A stretch of DNA of 64,000 nt from Arboricoccus pini (GCF_900187945.1 NZ_FYEH01000002.1:62001-126000), one strand, 5' to 3'; shown: positions 20,067 to 29,252, counted from the stretch's first letter. A program made the numbers and translations. The notes: generated from the letters alone by a model not told the origin.

Positions 20067-20107
20067 GCTGTCGGCAGGGTGAGCTGACCAACAAATTCAG
20101 GAGAATT

Positions 20108-20842
20108 ATGGGAGGCGTCGACAATCTCGAACGCGGCCGTCCAATCAGACGGATCTTGCGCCAGCAGGATCGTGCGGCACTAGGGACCTTGCTGGACGGC
20201 TCGCCCTACGTTTCGCTCGTTTTAATCGCTTATGATCACAGCTGTCGCCCGCTCCTGCTACTCTCCACACTGGCCGAGCATACGCGTAATCTCAAGTCGG
20301 ACGATCGCGCGTCCCTCCTGATCGACGACACGAAAAGCATGCCAACACCCTTGAGCGGGCAACGGGTCACTCTGCAGGGAGTCCTCCAACCGATCGACGA
20401 CCCGGCTGCCGCCCGTCGTTATCTGGCGCGACATCCAGATGCCGGCATCTATGCGGGCTTCAAGGATTTCGCGTTCTATCGACTCGAGCCGGACAGGGCT
20501 CACACAATCGCGGGTTTCGGCAAGATCGAATGGCACGCGGCTACGGATTTTATCTTGGATAACTCGGTTGCTGCCACGCTCGATGAGGCCGAGTCCGATA
20601 TCGTCGACCATATGAATGCCGATCATCGAGACGCCCTCGATCTAATTGCGCGCTGTCTGGCTGCTCGCGGAGATGCGGGTTGGGTGATGACGGGGATCGA
20701 CGCCGACGGGTCCGATCTCCGACGCGAGGATCAGGTGATACGCCTGCCGTTTTCCAGTCCGGTCGCTAACGCCGACGAAGCACGCCGAGAGCTGATCGCG
20801 CTGGTCAACGAGGCAAGAGCGCGGGACCTGCAGGCGCCATGA
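20108..20842 (+). CDS. HugZ-like split-barrel protein (PNPOx-like domain plus DUF2470)
   Basis: Protein of 244 residues with an N-terminal pyridoxamine-phosphate-oxidase-like flavin barrel (about 10-140) and a C-terminal DUF2470 domain marked by DHMNADHRDAL. This architecture is found in the HugZ haem-degrading enzymes and in proteins annotated as putative haem-iron utilisation factors. The start has a strong AGGAG before ATG. Its stop overlaps the cobU start as ATGA, so translation is coupled to a cobalamin gene. That context leaves room for a tetrapyrrole-related role; haem oxygenase activity is not shown by the sequence alone. Confidence 0.82.
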   Translation: MGGVDNLERGRPIRRILRQQDRAALGTLLDGSPYVSLVLIAYDHSCRPLLLLSTLAEHTRNLKSDDRASLLIDDTKSMPTPLSGQRVTLQGVLQPIDDPAAARRYLARHPDAGIYAGFKDFAFYRLEPDRAHTIAGFGKIEWHAATDFILDNSVAATLDEAESDIVDHMNADHRDALDLIARCLAARGDAGWVMTGIDADGSDLRREDQVIRLPFSSPVANADEARRELIALVNEARARDLQAP

Positions 20843-21366
20843 CCCGTCTTGGCTTGGTGCTCGGCGGCGCCCGTTCGGGAAAGAGCCGCTTTGCCGAGGA
20901 ACAGGTTCTGGCCAGCGGGCTGCAACCGATCTACATCGCGACCGCCGAGGCCTGGGATGAGCAGATGCGAGAGCGCATTGCCCACCACAAGGCCAATCGC
21001 CAAGGCAAGGGATGGCAAACACTCGAGGAGCCCACGGCCCTGGATAGCGTTATTTCCAGCGTAGCGCGCGCCGATCGATTTTTGTTGGTCGACTGCCTGA
21101 CACTCTGGCTGACCAATCTGATGATGGCAGATCGCGACATCGACATCGCGGTCGAAAAGCTGCTCGACGTTGTGGTCGCGCAGCCTGGAAAACTCCTCTT
21201 CGTATCCAACGAGGTCGGCCTCGGCGGTGTTGCTACCACCCCCCTGGGCAGGTCGTTCGCCGATCATGCGGGCCGGCTTCATCAGCGGCTGGCAGAAGTG
21301 GCAGACGAGGTCGTTTTGATGGTCGCTGGCCTGTCGCTCTGGCTGAAGCGCAGCCCGGAAAGCTAG
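20839..21366 (+). CDS. cobU: Bifunctional adenosylcobinamide kinase/adenosylcobinamide-phosphate guanylyltransferase
   Basis: Enzyme of nucleotide-loop assembly in cobalamin synthesis (CobU, called CobP in aerobic-pathway organisms); 175 residues. The P-loop GGARSGKS is at 9-16. The guanylylation region with IATAEAWDEQMRERIAHHK, where the active His lies, is present. The VDCLTLWLTN and SNEVGLGGV segments are family signatures. The start overlaps the upstream stop by 4 bases and cobN follows after 3 bases, so the genes form one operon. Confidence 0.93.
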   Translation: MTRLGLVLGGARSGKSRFAEEQVLASGLQPIYIATAEAWDEQMRERIAHHKANRQGKGWQTLEEPTALDSVISSVARADRFLLVDCLTLWLTNLMMADRDIDIAVEKLLDVVVAQPGKLLFVSNEVGLGGVATTPLGRSFADHAGRLHQRLAEVADEVVLMVAGLSLWLKRSPES

Positions 21367-21369
21367 AGT

Positions 21370-24300
21370 TTGCATCTCCTCCTCGCCAAGGACGCACCAG
21401 CCTCACTTGAAGGCGAAGCCGTCGATCTCGATCAATCGCCAGCCGATATCGTGTTTTTATCCTTTGCTGACACGGAACTAGCGCTCCTTAGCGCTGCCGC
21501 CGCGCAGCGGGACGCTTGCGCGCCATCGCTCCGCCTCGCCAGCCTGCTGCAATTGCAGCATCCAATGTCGATCGACCTTTATCTCGAAAAGACGATCGCG
21601 GGTGCCCGGCTGGTGATCGTTCGCCTGATCGGTGGTCGTTCGTACTGGGCCTATGGCGTGGAGCAGTTGTCCCTGTTGGCCGGAGCGGAAACATTCCAGC
21701 TCGCCCTCTTGCCTGGCGACGACCGCGAAGACGAGGAACTACGCAGGCTGTCGACGGTGGATGCTACATCGCTCGCGCGATTACAGGCCTATCTGGTCGA
21801 AGGCGGTCTGGAAAATGGGCGTGCGTTTTTGAGCTACGCGCATTGCCTTCTGGAGCCAAGGCTCTCGGCCCTCCCGCCCCTCGCCTTGCCAAAGCTGGGC
21901 TTCTACCGCCAGCCCGATCCGGCTCTGGTCGAGGGCGAGATTGCGCTCATCGTCTTCTATCGCGCTTTGATGCAGTCGGGCGATACGGCGCCCGTCGATG
22001 CTCTCATCGAGGCGTTGGCCCAACAGGGTATCCAGGCAGCTGCCTTGTTCGTGACGAGCCTGCGCGAGCCGCAGGCATCCGCGCTCGTCGCGGCACAGCA
22101 GGAGCGGCATCGCATTGGAGTCGTCCTCAACATGACGGGTTTTGCCCTAGGGGGGATGGATGAGCGAACCCCTGACCCCTTGCAGATTCCCGATTGCCCG
22201 ATTTTGCAGGTCATTCTCTCGAGTGAAAGCGAAGAAAGCTGGATAACGCGCCAGCGCGGCCTCGTCCCGCGGGACCTGGCGATGAGCGTTGCCCTTCCCG
22301 AAATCGATGGCCGGCTCCTGGTCGGAGTCGTGTCGTTCAAGTCGGTCACGGAGCTGGACCCGGTAACGCAGATCCGACCGGTTCGACACCACCCGAGGCC
22401 CGATCGCATCGCAAGGGTCGCATCGTCCGCAGCCGCCTGGCTGCGACTGCGACGTACCCAGACGAGTGAGCTCAGGGTGGCGCTGATCCTCGGCAATTAT
22501 CCCCCTCGCGATGGCCGCATCGCCAATGCGGTGGGCCTCGACGCCCCAGCCAGCCTCATGGTCATCCTGCAGGCGATGGCGGACCAAGGCTATGACATCC
22601 GGGATTGTCCGGCTTCCGCGGCTGACCTGATGACGGCGCTACGAGCGGGGGTGACGAGCGATGCCGCTTCGCTTGGTCGTCGGCAGGTCCGGGTGCGCTT
22701 CGAGGTCGAGCGCTACCGTGCCTGGCTAGCCGCCTTGCCAGAAGCTGTCTCGAAGGCGGTCGATGAACGCTGGGGCGACGCCGCGACCGATCCATTCGTC
22801 GTTGATGGTGCCTTCTCACTCCCGGTCCTCCCTTTAGGCAACCTTGTCGTGGGATTGCAGCCATCACGCGCGCCGGGGCTGGATCCGAATGAGACATTCC
22901 ACAGTCAAGATCTCGTGCCGCCCCACGCGTATCTGGCCTTTTATGCCTGGATACAAAACGGCTTCGACGCGCATGCCCTGGTTCATATCGGCAAGCACGG
23001 CTCGCTCGAATGGTTGCCGGGCAAGGCGCTTGCCCTGTCGGCCGACTGTTGGCCGGAAATCCTGCTCAATTCCATTCCGATCATCTACCCTTTCATCGTC
23101 AACGATCCCGGTGAAGGGGCCCAGGCCAAGCGCCGGTTGGGCGCCGTCATCGTCGATCATCTGACGCCGCCTTTGGCCCGGGCTGGCACCAATCAATCAT
23201 TGGCCCCACTCGAGCGCCTGTTGGACGAGTATGCACAGGCGCAAAGTCTCGACCCGACGCGTGCGGAACGCTTATGCCGGGAAATATTCGACTTCGCTCA
23301 AGCAACGGGCCTCGCGCGGGACCTTCAGCTTGACGACGAAGCCGATCCAACCAATCTGACAGCGATCGATCGCCATCTTTGTGATCTGAAAGAATTGCAG
23401 ATCCGCGATGGTCTTCACGTCTTTGGCCGCGCACCTGCCGGCCACGAGCGCGCGGCCTTGCTCTTGGCTTTGTCGATGAACGCGCCTGCCGATCGCGCTC
23501 GGCCTTCGCTCATGGACGCCCTTGTCACCGATCTGGGCCTGGACGCGCACGATCCCTTCGAGATCGATCCGGCCACGACATGGGATGGTCCACGTCCCGA
23601 CATCCTCACCTCGATCCTCAATGGAAGCTGGCGTCACGTCGGCCATACCAGGCAACGATTGGAACGCCTGGCCCTGGCACTGCTGGCTAAAAGCAAACAG
23701 CCATCACCTTCCTGGCGTCGAACGGTCGAGACGCTGGCATGGCTCGAACACGACGTTGCCAATTTGCTCGATAGCTCCGCCTCAGACGAGATCGCCAATC
23801 TGATGAAGGCTCTGGAGGGCCGTCGCATCCCCCCTGGGCCAAGTGGCGCCCCGACGCGCGGTAGACTGGACGTGCTACCGACTGGCAGAAACTTCTATTC
23901 CGTCGATACGCGCGCCGTCCCTACGCCGGCCGCCTGGGAGATCGGCTGGGCCTCGGCCAACGCCATTATCGACCGCTATTTGCAGCAGCATGGCGTGTGG
24001 CCTCGGCAGATTGCCCTTTCGGTCTGGGGCACCGCCAACATGCGGACAGGCGGCGACGATATTGCCCAGGCCTTGGCTTTTCTCGGCTGTCGGCCGGTGT
24101 GGGATACGCAAAGCTATCGGGTGACGGGAGTTGAGGTGATGCCACTAGCTGTCCTCGGACGGCCCCGCATCGACGTTCTTCTACGCATCTCGGGATTCTT
24201 TCGCGATGCGTTTCCCGCTCAGATCGAATTGCTCGACGATGCGATCCGGGCCATCGCTAACTTGGACGAGCCACCCGACGAGAATCCTCTTGCGGCAACC

Positions 24301-25062
24301 GCTCGCGCGACGTCTCAACATCTTCAGGCCGAGGGACTGTCGGCTACGGAGGCCAATCGTATCGCGAGTTTTCGCATTTTCGGCTCGCCGCCGGCCAGCT
24401 ACGGCACCGGGATTCAAGAGGCGGTCGATCAGGACCGCTGGCGCGATGAAGGAAATCTGGCAGCCCTCTTTATCAGGCACGGGGCCTATGCCTACGGTCG
24501 CGGCAGCGCAGGGAGGCTCGAGGAGTCTACTCTCGTCGAGCAGCTTCGCCGGACACAGCTGGTCATCCAAAATCAGGATAATCGCGAGCATGACCTGCTC
24601 GACAGTGACGGCTACTACCAATTCGCTGGCGGCATGGCCTTAGCGGTGCGAAGCCTCAGCGGCAGACAGCCCGAAATCGTCCATGCCGATCACTCCCACG
24701 GCAAGCTCCCGCATCTTCGATCGCTCAAGGAAGAACTCGCTCGTATCGTCAGAGGGAGGGCCAGCAACCCCAAATGGATACGCGGCATCATGCTGCACGG
24801 CTATCGCGGGGCTAGCGAGATAGCTGCCACCGTCGATTTCCTGCACGCATTTGCGGCCACGTCCGGCGAGGTCGAGAGCCACCATTTCGACATTCTCTTC
24901 GATGCCTATCTCCAGGATGATGAAGTCCGGACCTTCCTCAAGATCGCAAATCAAGACGCTCTTCGCGAGATCGCCTCGCGGTTTCGCCAGTCGATCCAGC
25001 GCGGATTCTGGCAGCCACGCCGCAACAGCGCGGTTGTCCTCCTGGATGAATTGCTGGCCTAG
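21370..25062 (+). CDS. cobN: Cobaltochelatase subunit CobN
   Basis: Large subunit (1230 residues) of the ATP-dependent cobaltochelatase, which inserts cobalt into hydrogenobyrinic a,c-diamide in the aerobic cobalamin pathway. Recognised by the long CobN/magnesium-chelatase H fold, including the segments VHIGKHGSLEWLPGKALALS, YPFIVNDPGEGAQAKRR and YGTGIQEAVDQDRW. The start is a TTG at 21370, 3 bases after cobU, giving the usual MHLL N-terminus; coupling would help such a weak start. CobS and CobT are needed for activity but are not in the window. Convergent with the stress-protein gene, which ends 3 bases later. Confidence 0.95.
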   Translation: MHLLLAKDAPASLEGEAVDLDQSPADIVFLSFADTELALLSAAAAQRDACAPSLRLASLLQLQHPMSIDLYLEKTIAGARLVIVRLIGGRSYWAYGVEQLSLLAGAETFQLALLPGDDREDEELRRLSTVDATSLARLQAYLVEGGLENGRAFLSYAHCLLEPRLSALPPLALPKLGFYRQPDPALVEGEIALIVFYRALMQSGDTAPVDALIEALAQQGIQAAALFVTSLREPQASALVAAQQERHRIGVVLNMTGFALGGMDERTPDPLQIPDCPILQVILSSESEESWITRQRGLVPRDLAMSVALPEIDGRLLVGVVSFKSVTELDPVTQIRPVRHHPRPDRIARVASSAAAWLRLRRTQTSELRVALILGNYPPRDGRIANAVGLDAPASLMVILQAMADQGYDIRDCPASAADLMTALRAGVTSDAASLGRRQVRVRFEVERYRAWLAALPEAVSKAVDERWGDAATDPFVVDGAFSLPVLPLGNLVVGLQPSRAPGLDPNETFHSQDLVPPHAYLAFYAWIQNGFDAHALVHIGKHGSLEWLPGKALALSADCWPEILLNSIPIIYPFIVNDPGEGAQAKRRLGAVIVDHLTPPLARAGTNQSLAPLERLLDEYAQAQSLDPTRAERLCREIFDFAQATGLARDLQLDDEADPTNLTAIDRHLCDLKELQIRDGLHVFGRAPAGHERAALLLALSMNAPADRARPSLMDALVTDLGLDAHDPFEIDPATTWDGPRPDILTSILNGSWRHVGHTRQRLERLALALLAKSKQPSPSWRRTVETLAWLEHDVANLLDSSASDEIANLMKALEGRRIPPGPSGAPTRGRLDVLPTGRNFYSVDTRAVPTPAAWEIGWASANAIIDRYLQQHGVWPRQIALSVWGTANMRTGGDDIAQALAFLGCRPVWDTQSYRVTGVEVMPLAVLGRPRIDVLLRISGFFRDAFPAQIELLDDAIRAIANLDEPPDENPLAATARATSQHLQAEGLSATEANRIASFRIFGSPPASYGTGIQEAVDQDRWRDEGNLAALFIRHGAYAYGRGSAGRLEESTLVEQLRRTQLVIQNQDNREHDLLDSDGYYQFAGGMALAVRSLSGRQPEIVHADHSHGKLPHLRSLKEELARIVRGRASNPKWIRGIMLHGYRGASEIAATVDFLHAFAATSGEVESHHFDILFDAYLQDDEVRTFLKIANQDALREIASRFRQSIQRGFWQPRRNSAVVLLDELLA

Positions 25063-25065
25063 CGG

Positions 25066-25914
25066 TCAGTTCGCCATCAAGACAGGCAACTCGGCCTCGG
25101 CCAGGATATGGCTGGTCGCACCGCCGAAGATCATCTGTCTGAGGCGGCTTTGCGTGTAGGCTCCCTTGACCAATAAGTCGCACGACAAGTCGGCGGCCTC
25201 AGCCAGTAAGACTTGGCCCACGGAACGGTTGTTCAGGAGGACCTCTCGCCAATCGGCCGTAATGCCGTGGCGCCGCAACGCCAAAGCCGCTTCGGCGGCA
25301 CTCGGACCAGCGACGTTCCGCTCGACCGCAACAACGCTCACCTTCTGTGCCTGGCGAAGGAAGGGCATGGCGAATGCCATCGTGCGCGCGGTCTCCGTAC
25401 TGCCGTTCCAGGCAATCATGACATGCTCGCCTAGCGTGGGCGGGGCCACCGGTGGTGCAACCAGGATGGGCCTGCCGGTCTCGAACAAGGCCGACTCCAA
25501 GGCCGCCATGCTAGGTGCTACCGAATCCCTTAAGGGACGTCCTACCACGATCAGATCGAAGACACGGCCGATCGAGCCGATGGCCGATGGACCGTTGGCG
25601 GTCTCGATGCGCCAATCTGCCGACAGGCCGACCTTACCGTCGACGGGCCGGACGAGATGATGCTCGTGCATGAACGTCTCGAACGTCACGCGGGCTTTCT
25701 CCGCGCGGTCCTTGGCTTCCCGTTCGAACCCCGAGACAAGATCCGGAGCCGCGGCGACGAAACCATCGGCGCCCGCCGCGATGACGTCCGGCTGTCCGGG
25801 CCGCATATGTAGGCCTTCGATATAGCTGTCGAATCGTCGCCCCACCGCAAGCGCGCATCCCAGAACGGCGGGCAGGACGGCGCTAACCTCGAGGTGCGCG
25901 AGAATATTCTTCAC
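25066..25914 (-). CDS. Universal stress protein, tandem UspA domains
   Basis: Tandem Usp protein of 282 residues. The first domain covers about 1-150 and the second about 155-282. The second keeps a recognisable nucleotide-binding stretch, DLLVKGAYTQSRLRQMIFGGATSHIL; the first has a degenerate equivalent around VVGRPLRDSV. Members bind ATP or other ligands under stress; the specific role is unknown. The GTG at 25914 opens the protein with KNILAHLE, as in the family, and was preferred to the ATG at 25950. Confidence 0.85.
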   Translation of the reverse strand: MKNILAHLEVSAVLPAVLGCALAVGRRFDSYIEGLHMRPGQPDVIAAGADGFVAAAPDLVSGFEREAKDRAEKARVTFETFMHEHHLVRPVDGKVGLSADWRIETANGPSAIGSIGRVFDLIVVGRPLRDSVAPSMAALESALFETGRPILVAPPVAPPTLGEHVMIAWNGSTETARTMAFAMPFLRQAQKVSVVAVERNVAGPSAAEAALALRRHGITADWREVLLNNRSVGQVLLAEAADLSCDLLVKGAYTQSRLRQMIFGGATSHILAEAELPVLMAN

Positions 25915-25998
25915 CGGAGGTCTTCCTCGCTGTTCGCAGTCATGATGCAAGCGAGTTGAACCGAGAGCGTTGCGACCGTCAACTCGCTCCCCATCATG

Positions 25999-26730
25999 TC
26001 ATCCTGGTGGCGTCGGCTCTTCCTCGCATAGGCAGCGGTAGAGAATCGGCCGACGGTTGCTAGGCGGCGGTCCAGCGGCCACGCCAAGCTCGAATGAAAC
26101 CGACGATCCCGCCGCGGCGTGGATGCTTCCATCCGGCAGTGCAAGAATGAGATCCTGGCCGAAGCCGAGGCACGCAACGCCGTTCTCGATAGCTCTTGCT
26201 TGCGCGAGGATGCGCCAAGGACCGAGCTTGTCGGCCCGACCTACCCATAAAAGCAGTTCCGCGCCGCCAAGACGGAGCGCCCGAGCGACCTCAGGGTGGT
26301 CGAGATCCTTGCCCAGCAAAAGGCCTACCCGGCCCATGCGCCATGGCACGATCGTCATCCAGTTGCCGGCGCTGAAACCGCCGGCGATATCCCCGCCATC
26401 GGGATGCGTGCCGCGATAATTTGCCTGTGCTCCGCCCGTGTCGTCGACGAACGTCAAGGCGCGGTATTGCCGTCCCGTGCAGGTCTCCTTGTAAGCCCAG
26501 GCGACGTGAACGCCTCGTTCGCGGCAAGCCTGACCGAGCGTTTCGTGGGAACCCGAATCAGAAAGCAAGGGCGGACAGTGGTCGGAAGCGCGGACCAGGC
26601 AGAGATCGCCCGAAGTCGCGTCTGCAAGGACTTGGTGCCAAGCCTCAACTGTTCGCGGTTGGTGATCGGCGTCAATCGCGCGCACTCGCATCGTCGGGTC
26701 GCGATCGCTCAGTTCATGAAGGTGGTGCAT
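25999..26730 (-). CDS. Nitrilase-fold protein lacking the Glu-Lys-Cys catalytic triad (pseudoenzyme)
   Basis: 243-residue protein that aligns along its whole length with carbon-nitrogen hydrolases. Yet each catalytic position appears replaced. The first Glu region reads LVRASDHC instead of the usual strand ending in PE. The Lys motif reads NYRGTHP instead of YRKTHL. The nucleophile elbow reads GLLLGKDLDHPEVARAL, with Gly where Cys is expected. Flanking fold elements (LRLGGAELLLW, ARAIENGVACLGFG) are well kept and the frame is intact, so this looks like a functional non-enzyme rather than a pseudogene. ATG at 26730 or 26691 are possible starts. It lies between a stress-protein gene and divergent degP. 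Role unknown. Confidence 0.75.
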   Translation of the reverse strand: MHHLHELSDRDPTMRVRAIDADHQPRTVEAWHQVLADATSGDLCLVRASDHCPPLLSDSGSHETLGQACRERGVHVAWAYKETCTGRQYRALTFVDDTGGAQANYRGTHPDGGDIAGGFSAGNWMTIVPWRMGRVGLLLGKDLDHPEVARALRLGGAELLLWVGRADKLGPWRILAQARAIENGVACLGFGQDLILALPDGSIHAAAGSSVSFELGVAAGPPPSNRRPILYRCLCEEEPTPPG

Positions 26731-26872
26731 TTTTCACCAAAAAGCCAATGAACGGCCATTTTCATGAACTATATCTCCTCTGGATGGTGATGCTGGATGT
26801 CGATTGGGTGCACGGTTCTGAACACCCGACGCCCCTATCACCAATATTATTCTCGCCAGATGGGTAAATGCC

Positions 26873-28390
26873 ATGGCTGCTCAAAAGGATAGCTTCTTGA
26901 CTCGTGGTGCTTTGCGGCGGATCCGCCTCTTGAGCGTGGTGTCCGGGGCCACCTTGCTTGTGGCGACCGGTGCCGTCGTGCCGTTTACCGGGCATGTGGC
27001 CCAGGCTCAGACGGAAACCAGCAGTTCGGCCGATCGCTACAACGATTCCTATGCCGATCTCGTTCAGCGCGTCATGCCGGCGGTCGTTAACGTCTCTGTC
27101 GAAAAGACCGAACAGGTGGATGCCGAGCGCACGCCTTTGGACGACCCTGAGATGCGCCGTTTCTTTGAGCGTTTCTTCGGTCAGCAGATGCCAGCTCCAG
27201 ATCAGCGGTCTCACTCGGAACGGGAGTTGGGCGAAGGTTCGGGCTTCGTGATCTCGAAAGACGGTTACATCGTGACCAACGCCCATGTGGCAGGCGGCGC
27301 GTCGAAGATCGAGGTCTCCTTCCAGGATGGCACGAAGCTTCCGGCTACGCTGAAGGGCATCGACGAAAAGACGGATCTAGCCGTCCTCAAGGTCGAGGCG
27401 CATAAAGATTTGACCTTCGTCTCGTTCGGCGACAGTAGCAAGGTTCGCGTCGGCGACAAGGTGCTGGCCGTCGGCAACCCCTTCGGCCTGGGTGGCACAG
27501 TGACGGCTGGCATCATCTCGGCCACGCAACGCGAGATTGGTGCCGGGCCGTATGACGACTTCCTTCAGGTCGATGCAGCGATCAACCGCGGCAATTCCGG
27601 CGGCCCGACCTTCAACCTGAACGGCCAGGTCATCGGCATCAACAGCATGATCTTCTCGCCGTCGGGCGGCAGCATCGGCATCGGCTTCGCGATCTCGTCG
27701 AATCTTGCCAAATCGGTCATTCAGCAGCTGACCGACGATGGTAAGGTCGATCGTGGTTGGCTGGGTGTGGGCATTCAGCCGGTGGATGAGGATATCGCCT
27801 CCAGCCTCGGCCTCAAGAAGGCAAGCGGCGCCCTTGTGAGCAAGGTGGAAGAAGGCAGCCCCGCTGAGGCGGCTGGCCTCAAGACCGGTGATGTGATCGT
27901 CGGCTTCAACGGCAAGGCAGTCGAGAAGGTGCGCGACCTCACCCGCGCGGTCGCTGACACAAAGCCAGGCAGCACAGAATCACTGGACGTCGTTTCAGGC
28001 GGTTCGACTCGTAGCGTCAAAGTTAATATTGGCGAGATGCCGACAGATACCACCAAGGTGGCCGCAAACGATCAGGATGGAAGCAAGTCGCAGGCCAAGA
28101 TCGGCTTGGCGCTGGCGCCGCTCTCACCTGATCTTCGCAAACAATTGAACCTGCCGGCGACGGCTAAGGGAGTGGTTGTCAGCGACGTCGAGGATGGCAG
28201 CCCGGCCGCATCCAAGGGCATCCAGGCCGGTGATCTCATTCTCAAGGTAGGCGACAAAGCCGTGTCGCGCCCGGAAGACGTGGTCAAGGCGATCACGGCG
28301 GCCCGGGAGCGTGGTGAAAAGGCCGTCTTGATGCTCTTTCAACGCGACGGCGCCCAGCTCTTTGCGGCTGTTCCTTTCTCCGTGTCTTGA
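26873..28390 (+). CDS. degP: Do/DegP-type periplasmic serine endoprotease
   Basis: HtrA-family protease of 505 residues for periplasmic protein quality control. A signal peptide or anchor covers about 15-46 (hydrophobic run, then AQAQ). The trypsin-like domain has the full triad: H138 in TNAHV, D168 in KTDLAVLK, and S242 in RGNSGGP. Two PDZ domains follow (about 280-370 and 405-500), each starting from a GLG/GLA strand and containing GSPAEAAGLKTGD or GSPAASKGIQAGD. It precedes a response regulator and kinase on the same strand, an envelope-stress style layout. The 142-base upstream region has no promoter I can assign with confidence. Confidence 0.95.
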   Translation: MAAQKDSFLTRGALRRIRLLSVVSGATLLVATGAVVPFTGHVAQAQTETSSSADRYNDSYADLVQRVMPAVVNVSVEKTEQVDAERTPLDDPEMRRFFERFFGQQMPAPDQRSHSERELGEGSGFVISKDGYIVTNAHVAGGASKIEVSFQDGTKLPATLKGIDEKTDLAVLKVEAHKDLTFVSFGDSSKVRVGDKVLAVGNPFGLGGTVTAGIISATQREIGAGPYDDFLQVDAAINRGNSGGPTFNLNGQVIGINSMIFSPSGGSIGIGFAISSNLAKSVIQQLTDDGKVDRGWLGVGIQPVDEDIASSLGLKKASGALVSKVEEGSPAEAAGLKTGDVIVGFNGKAVEKVRDLTRAVADTKPGSTESLDVVSGGSTRSVKVNIGEMPTDTTKVAANDQDGSKSQAKIGLALAPLSPDLRKQLNLPATAKGVVVSDVEDGSPAASKGIQAGDLILKVGDKAVSRPEDVVKAITAARERGEKAVLMLFQRDGAQLFAAVPFSVS

Positions 28391-28429
28391 TGCGGGCATT
28401 CGATGGCCCACTACCGATCTCTGGACGAG

Positions 28430-28470
28430 GCCCTCGCTTCGCGCGAAGAAGACATCGCGCCTGCGAGGGC
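28430..28470. repeat. Inverted repeat between degP and the response regulator gene
   Basis: GCCCTCGC (28430-28437) pairs perfectly with GCGAGGGC (28463-28470). The loop contains a further palindrome, TTCGCGCGAA. No T-tract follows, so it is not a standard terminator. It ends about 27 bases before the GTG start of the regulator and could act as an mRNA processing or attenuation element that sets expression of the two downstream genes relative to degP. Confidence 0.5.
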
Positions 28471-28496
28471 GAACCTCCTGAAAGGGAGTAGTTATT

Positions 28497-29252
28497 GTGC
28501 AAGTATCCACGCTAAACAGCCCTGTTGCTAAACCGGTGAGCGCTGCGCAAAAGACCATGCGAACCCTGGTAATCGAAGACGACAAGGACGCGGCCGCCTA
28601 TATGGCCAAGGGTCTTTCCGAAAGTGGCCACACGGTCGAGGTGGCGCATAATGGCAAGGACGGTCTGCTTTTGGCGGCGACCGAAGGTTTCGACGTGCTC
28701 GTCGTCGATCGCATGCTGCCGGGCCTCGATGGTCTCAACCTCGTCAAGACCTTGCGAGCTACCGGCAATCGGACTCCCGTTCTATTTCTCAGTGCGCTGG
28801 GCGAGGTTGACGATCGGGTCAAGGGATTGCGCGCCGGGGGTGACGATTATCTCGTCAAACCTTACGCATTCTCCGAACTCCTGGCGCGCCTCGAGGCACT
28901 CGTCCGTCGACGCGCCACCGAGTCCAATGATGGACGCGAAACGATCCTTCGCTATGTCGACCTGTCGATGGATTTGCTTTCCCGGAGAGTCGAGCGGGGC
29001 GGCAAGGAAATTGAACTGCAGCCGAGAGAATTTAAAATTCTCGAAGTATTGATGCGGCATCCCGGTCAGGTCATGACACGCACGATGCTCTTGGAAAAAG
29101 TCTGGGATTATCGATTCGATCCGCAGACTAATGTCATTGACGTCCACATCTCTCGACTGCGGCAGAAAATCGATCGCGGCTATGAATATCCCCTCATCCA
29201 CACGGTCAGGGGCGCCGGGTACAGCCTCAGGGCTCCGGACAAGGCTTCTTAA
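28497..29252 (+). CDS. OmpR/PhoB family response regulator
   Basis: Two-domain regulator of 251 residues. The receiver domain (about 22-140) has the acidic pair in VIEDDKD, the phospho-acceptor D71 in VVDRMLPGLDG, and the conserved Lys in YLVKPYAF. The winged-helix DNA-binding domain (about 150-248) has QPREFKILEVLM and the recognition region VIDVHISRLRQKI. The GTG at 28497 has GGGAG 8 bases upstream; an internal ATG at 28557 would also give a complete receiver. The kinase gene overlaps its 3' end. The pair resembles the RagA/RagB-type systems that follow degP in other alphaproteobacteria; the signal is unknown. Confidence 0.92.
   Translation: MQVSTLNSPVAKPVSAAQKTMRTLVIEDDKDAAAYMAKGLSESGHTVEVAHNGKDGLLLAATEGFDVLVVDRMLPGLDGLNLVKTLRATGNRTPVLFLSALGEVDDRVKGLRAGGDDYLVKPYAFSELLARLEALVRRRATESNDGRETILRYVDLSMDLLSRRVERGGKEIELQPREFKILEVLMRHPGQVMTRTMLLEKVWDYRFDPQTNVIDVHISRLRQKIDRGYEYPLIHTVRGAGYSLRAPDKAS

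Noticed and set aside
20067-20107. Possible cobalamin riboswitch before the HugZ-cobU-cobN run
   Set aside because: The gap is only 41 bases, far too short for that element, and no conserved B12 box is seen there or before the SDR gene.
26731-26872. Heat-shock (RpoH-like) promoter before degP
   Set aside because: A CCCCTAT element is present, but no matching -35 at a proper distance was found.
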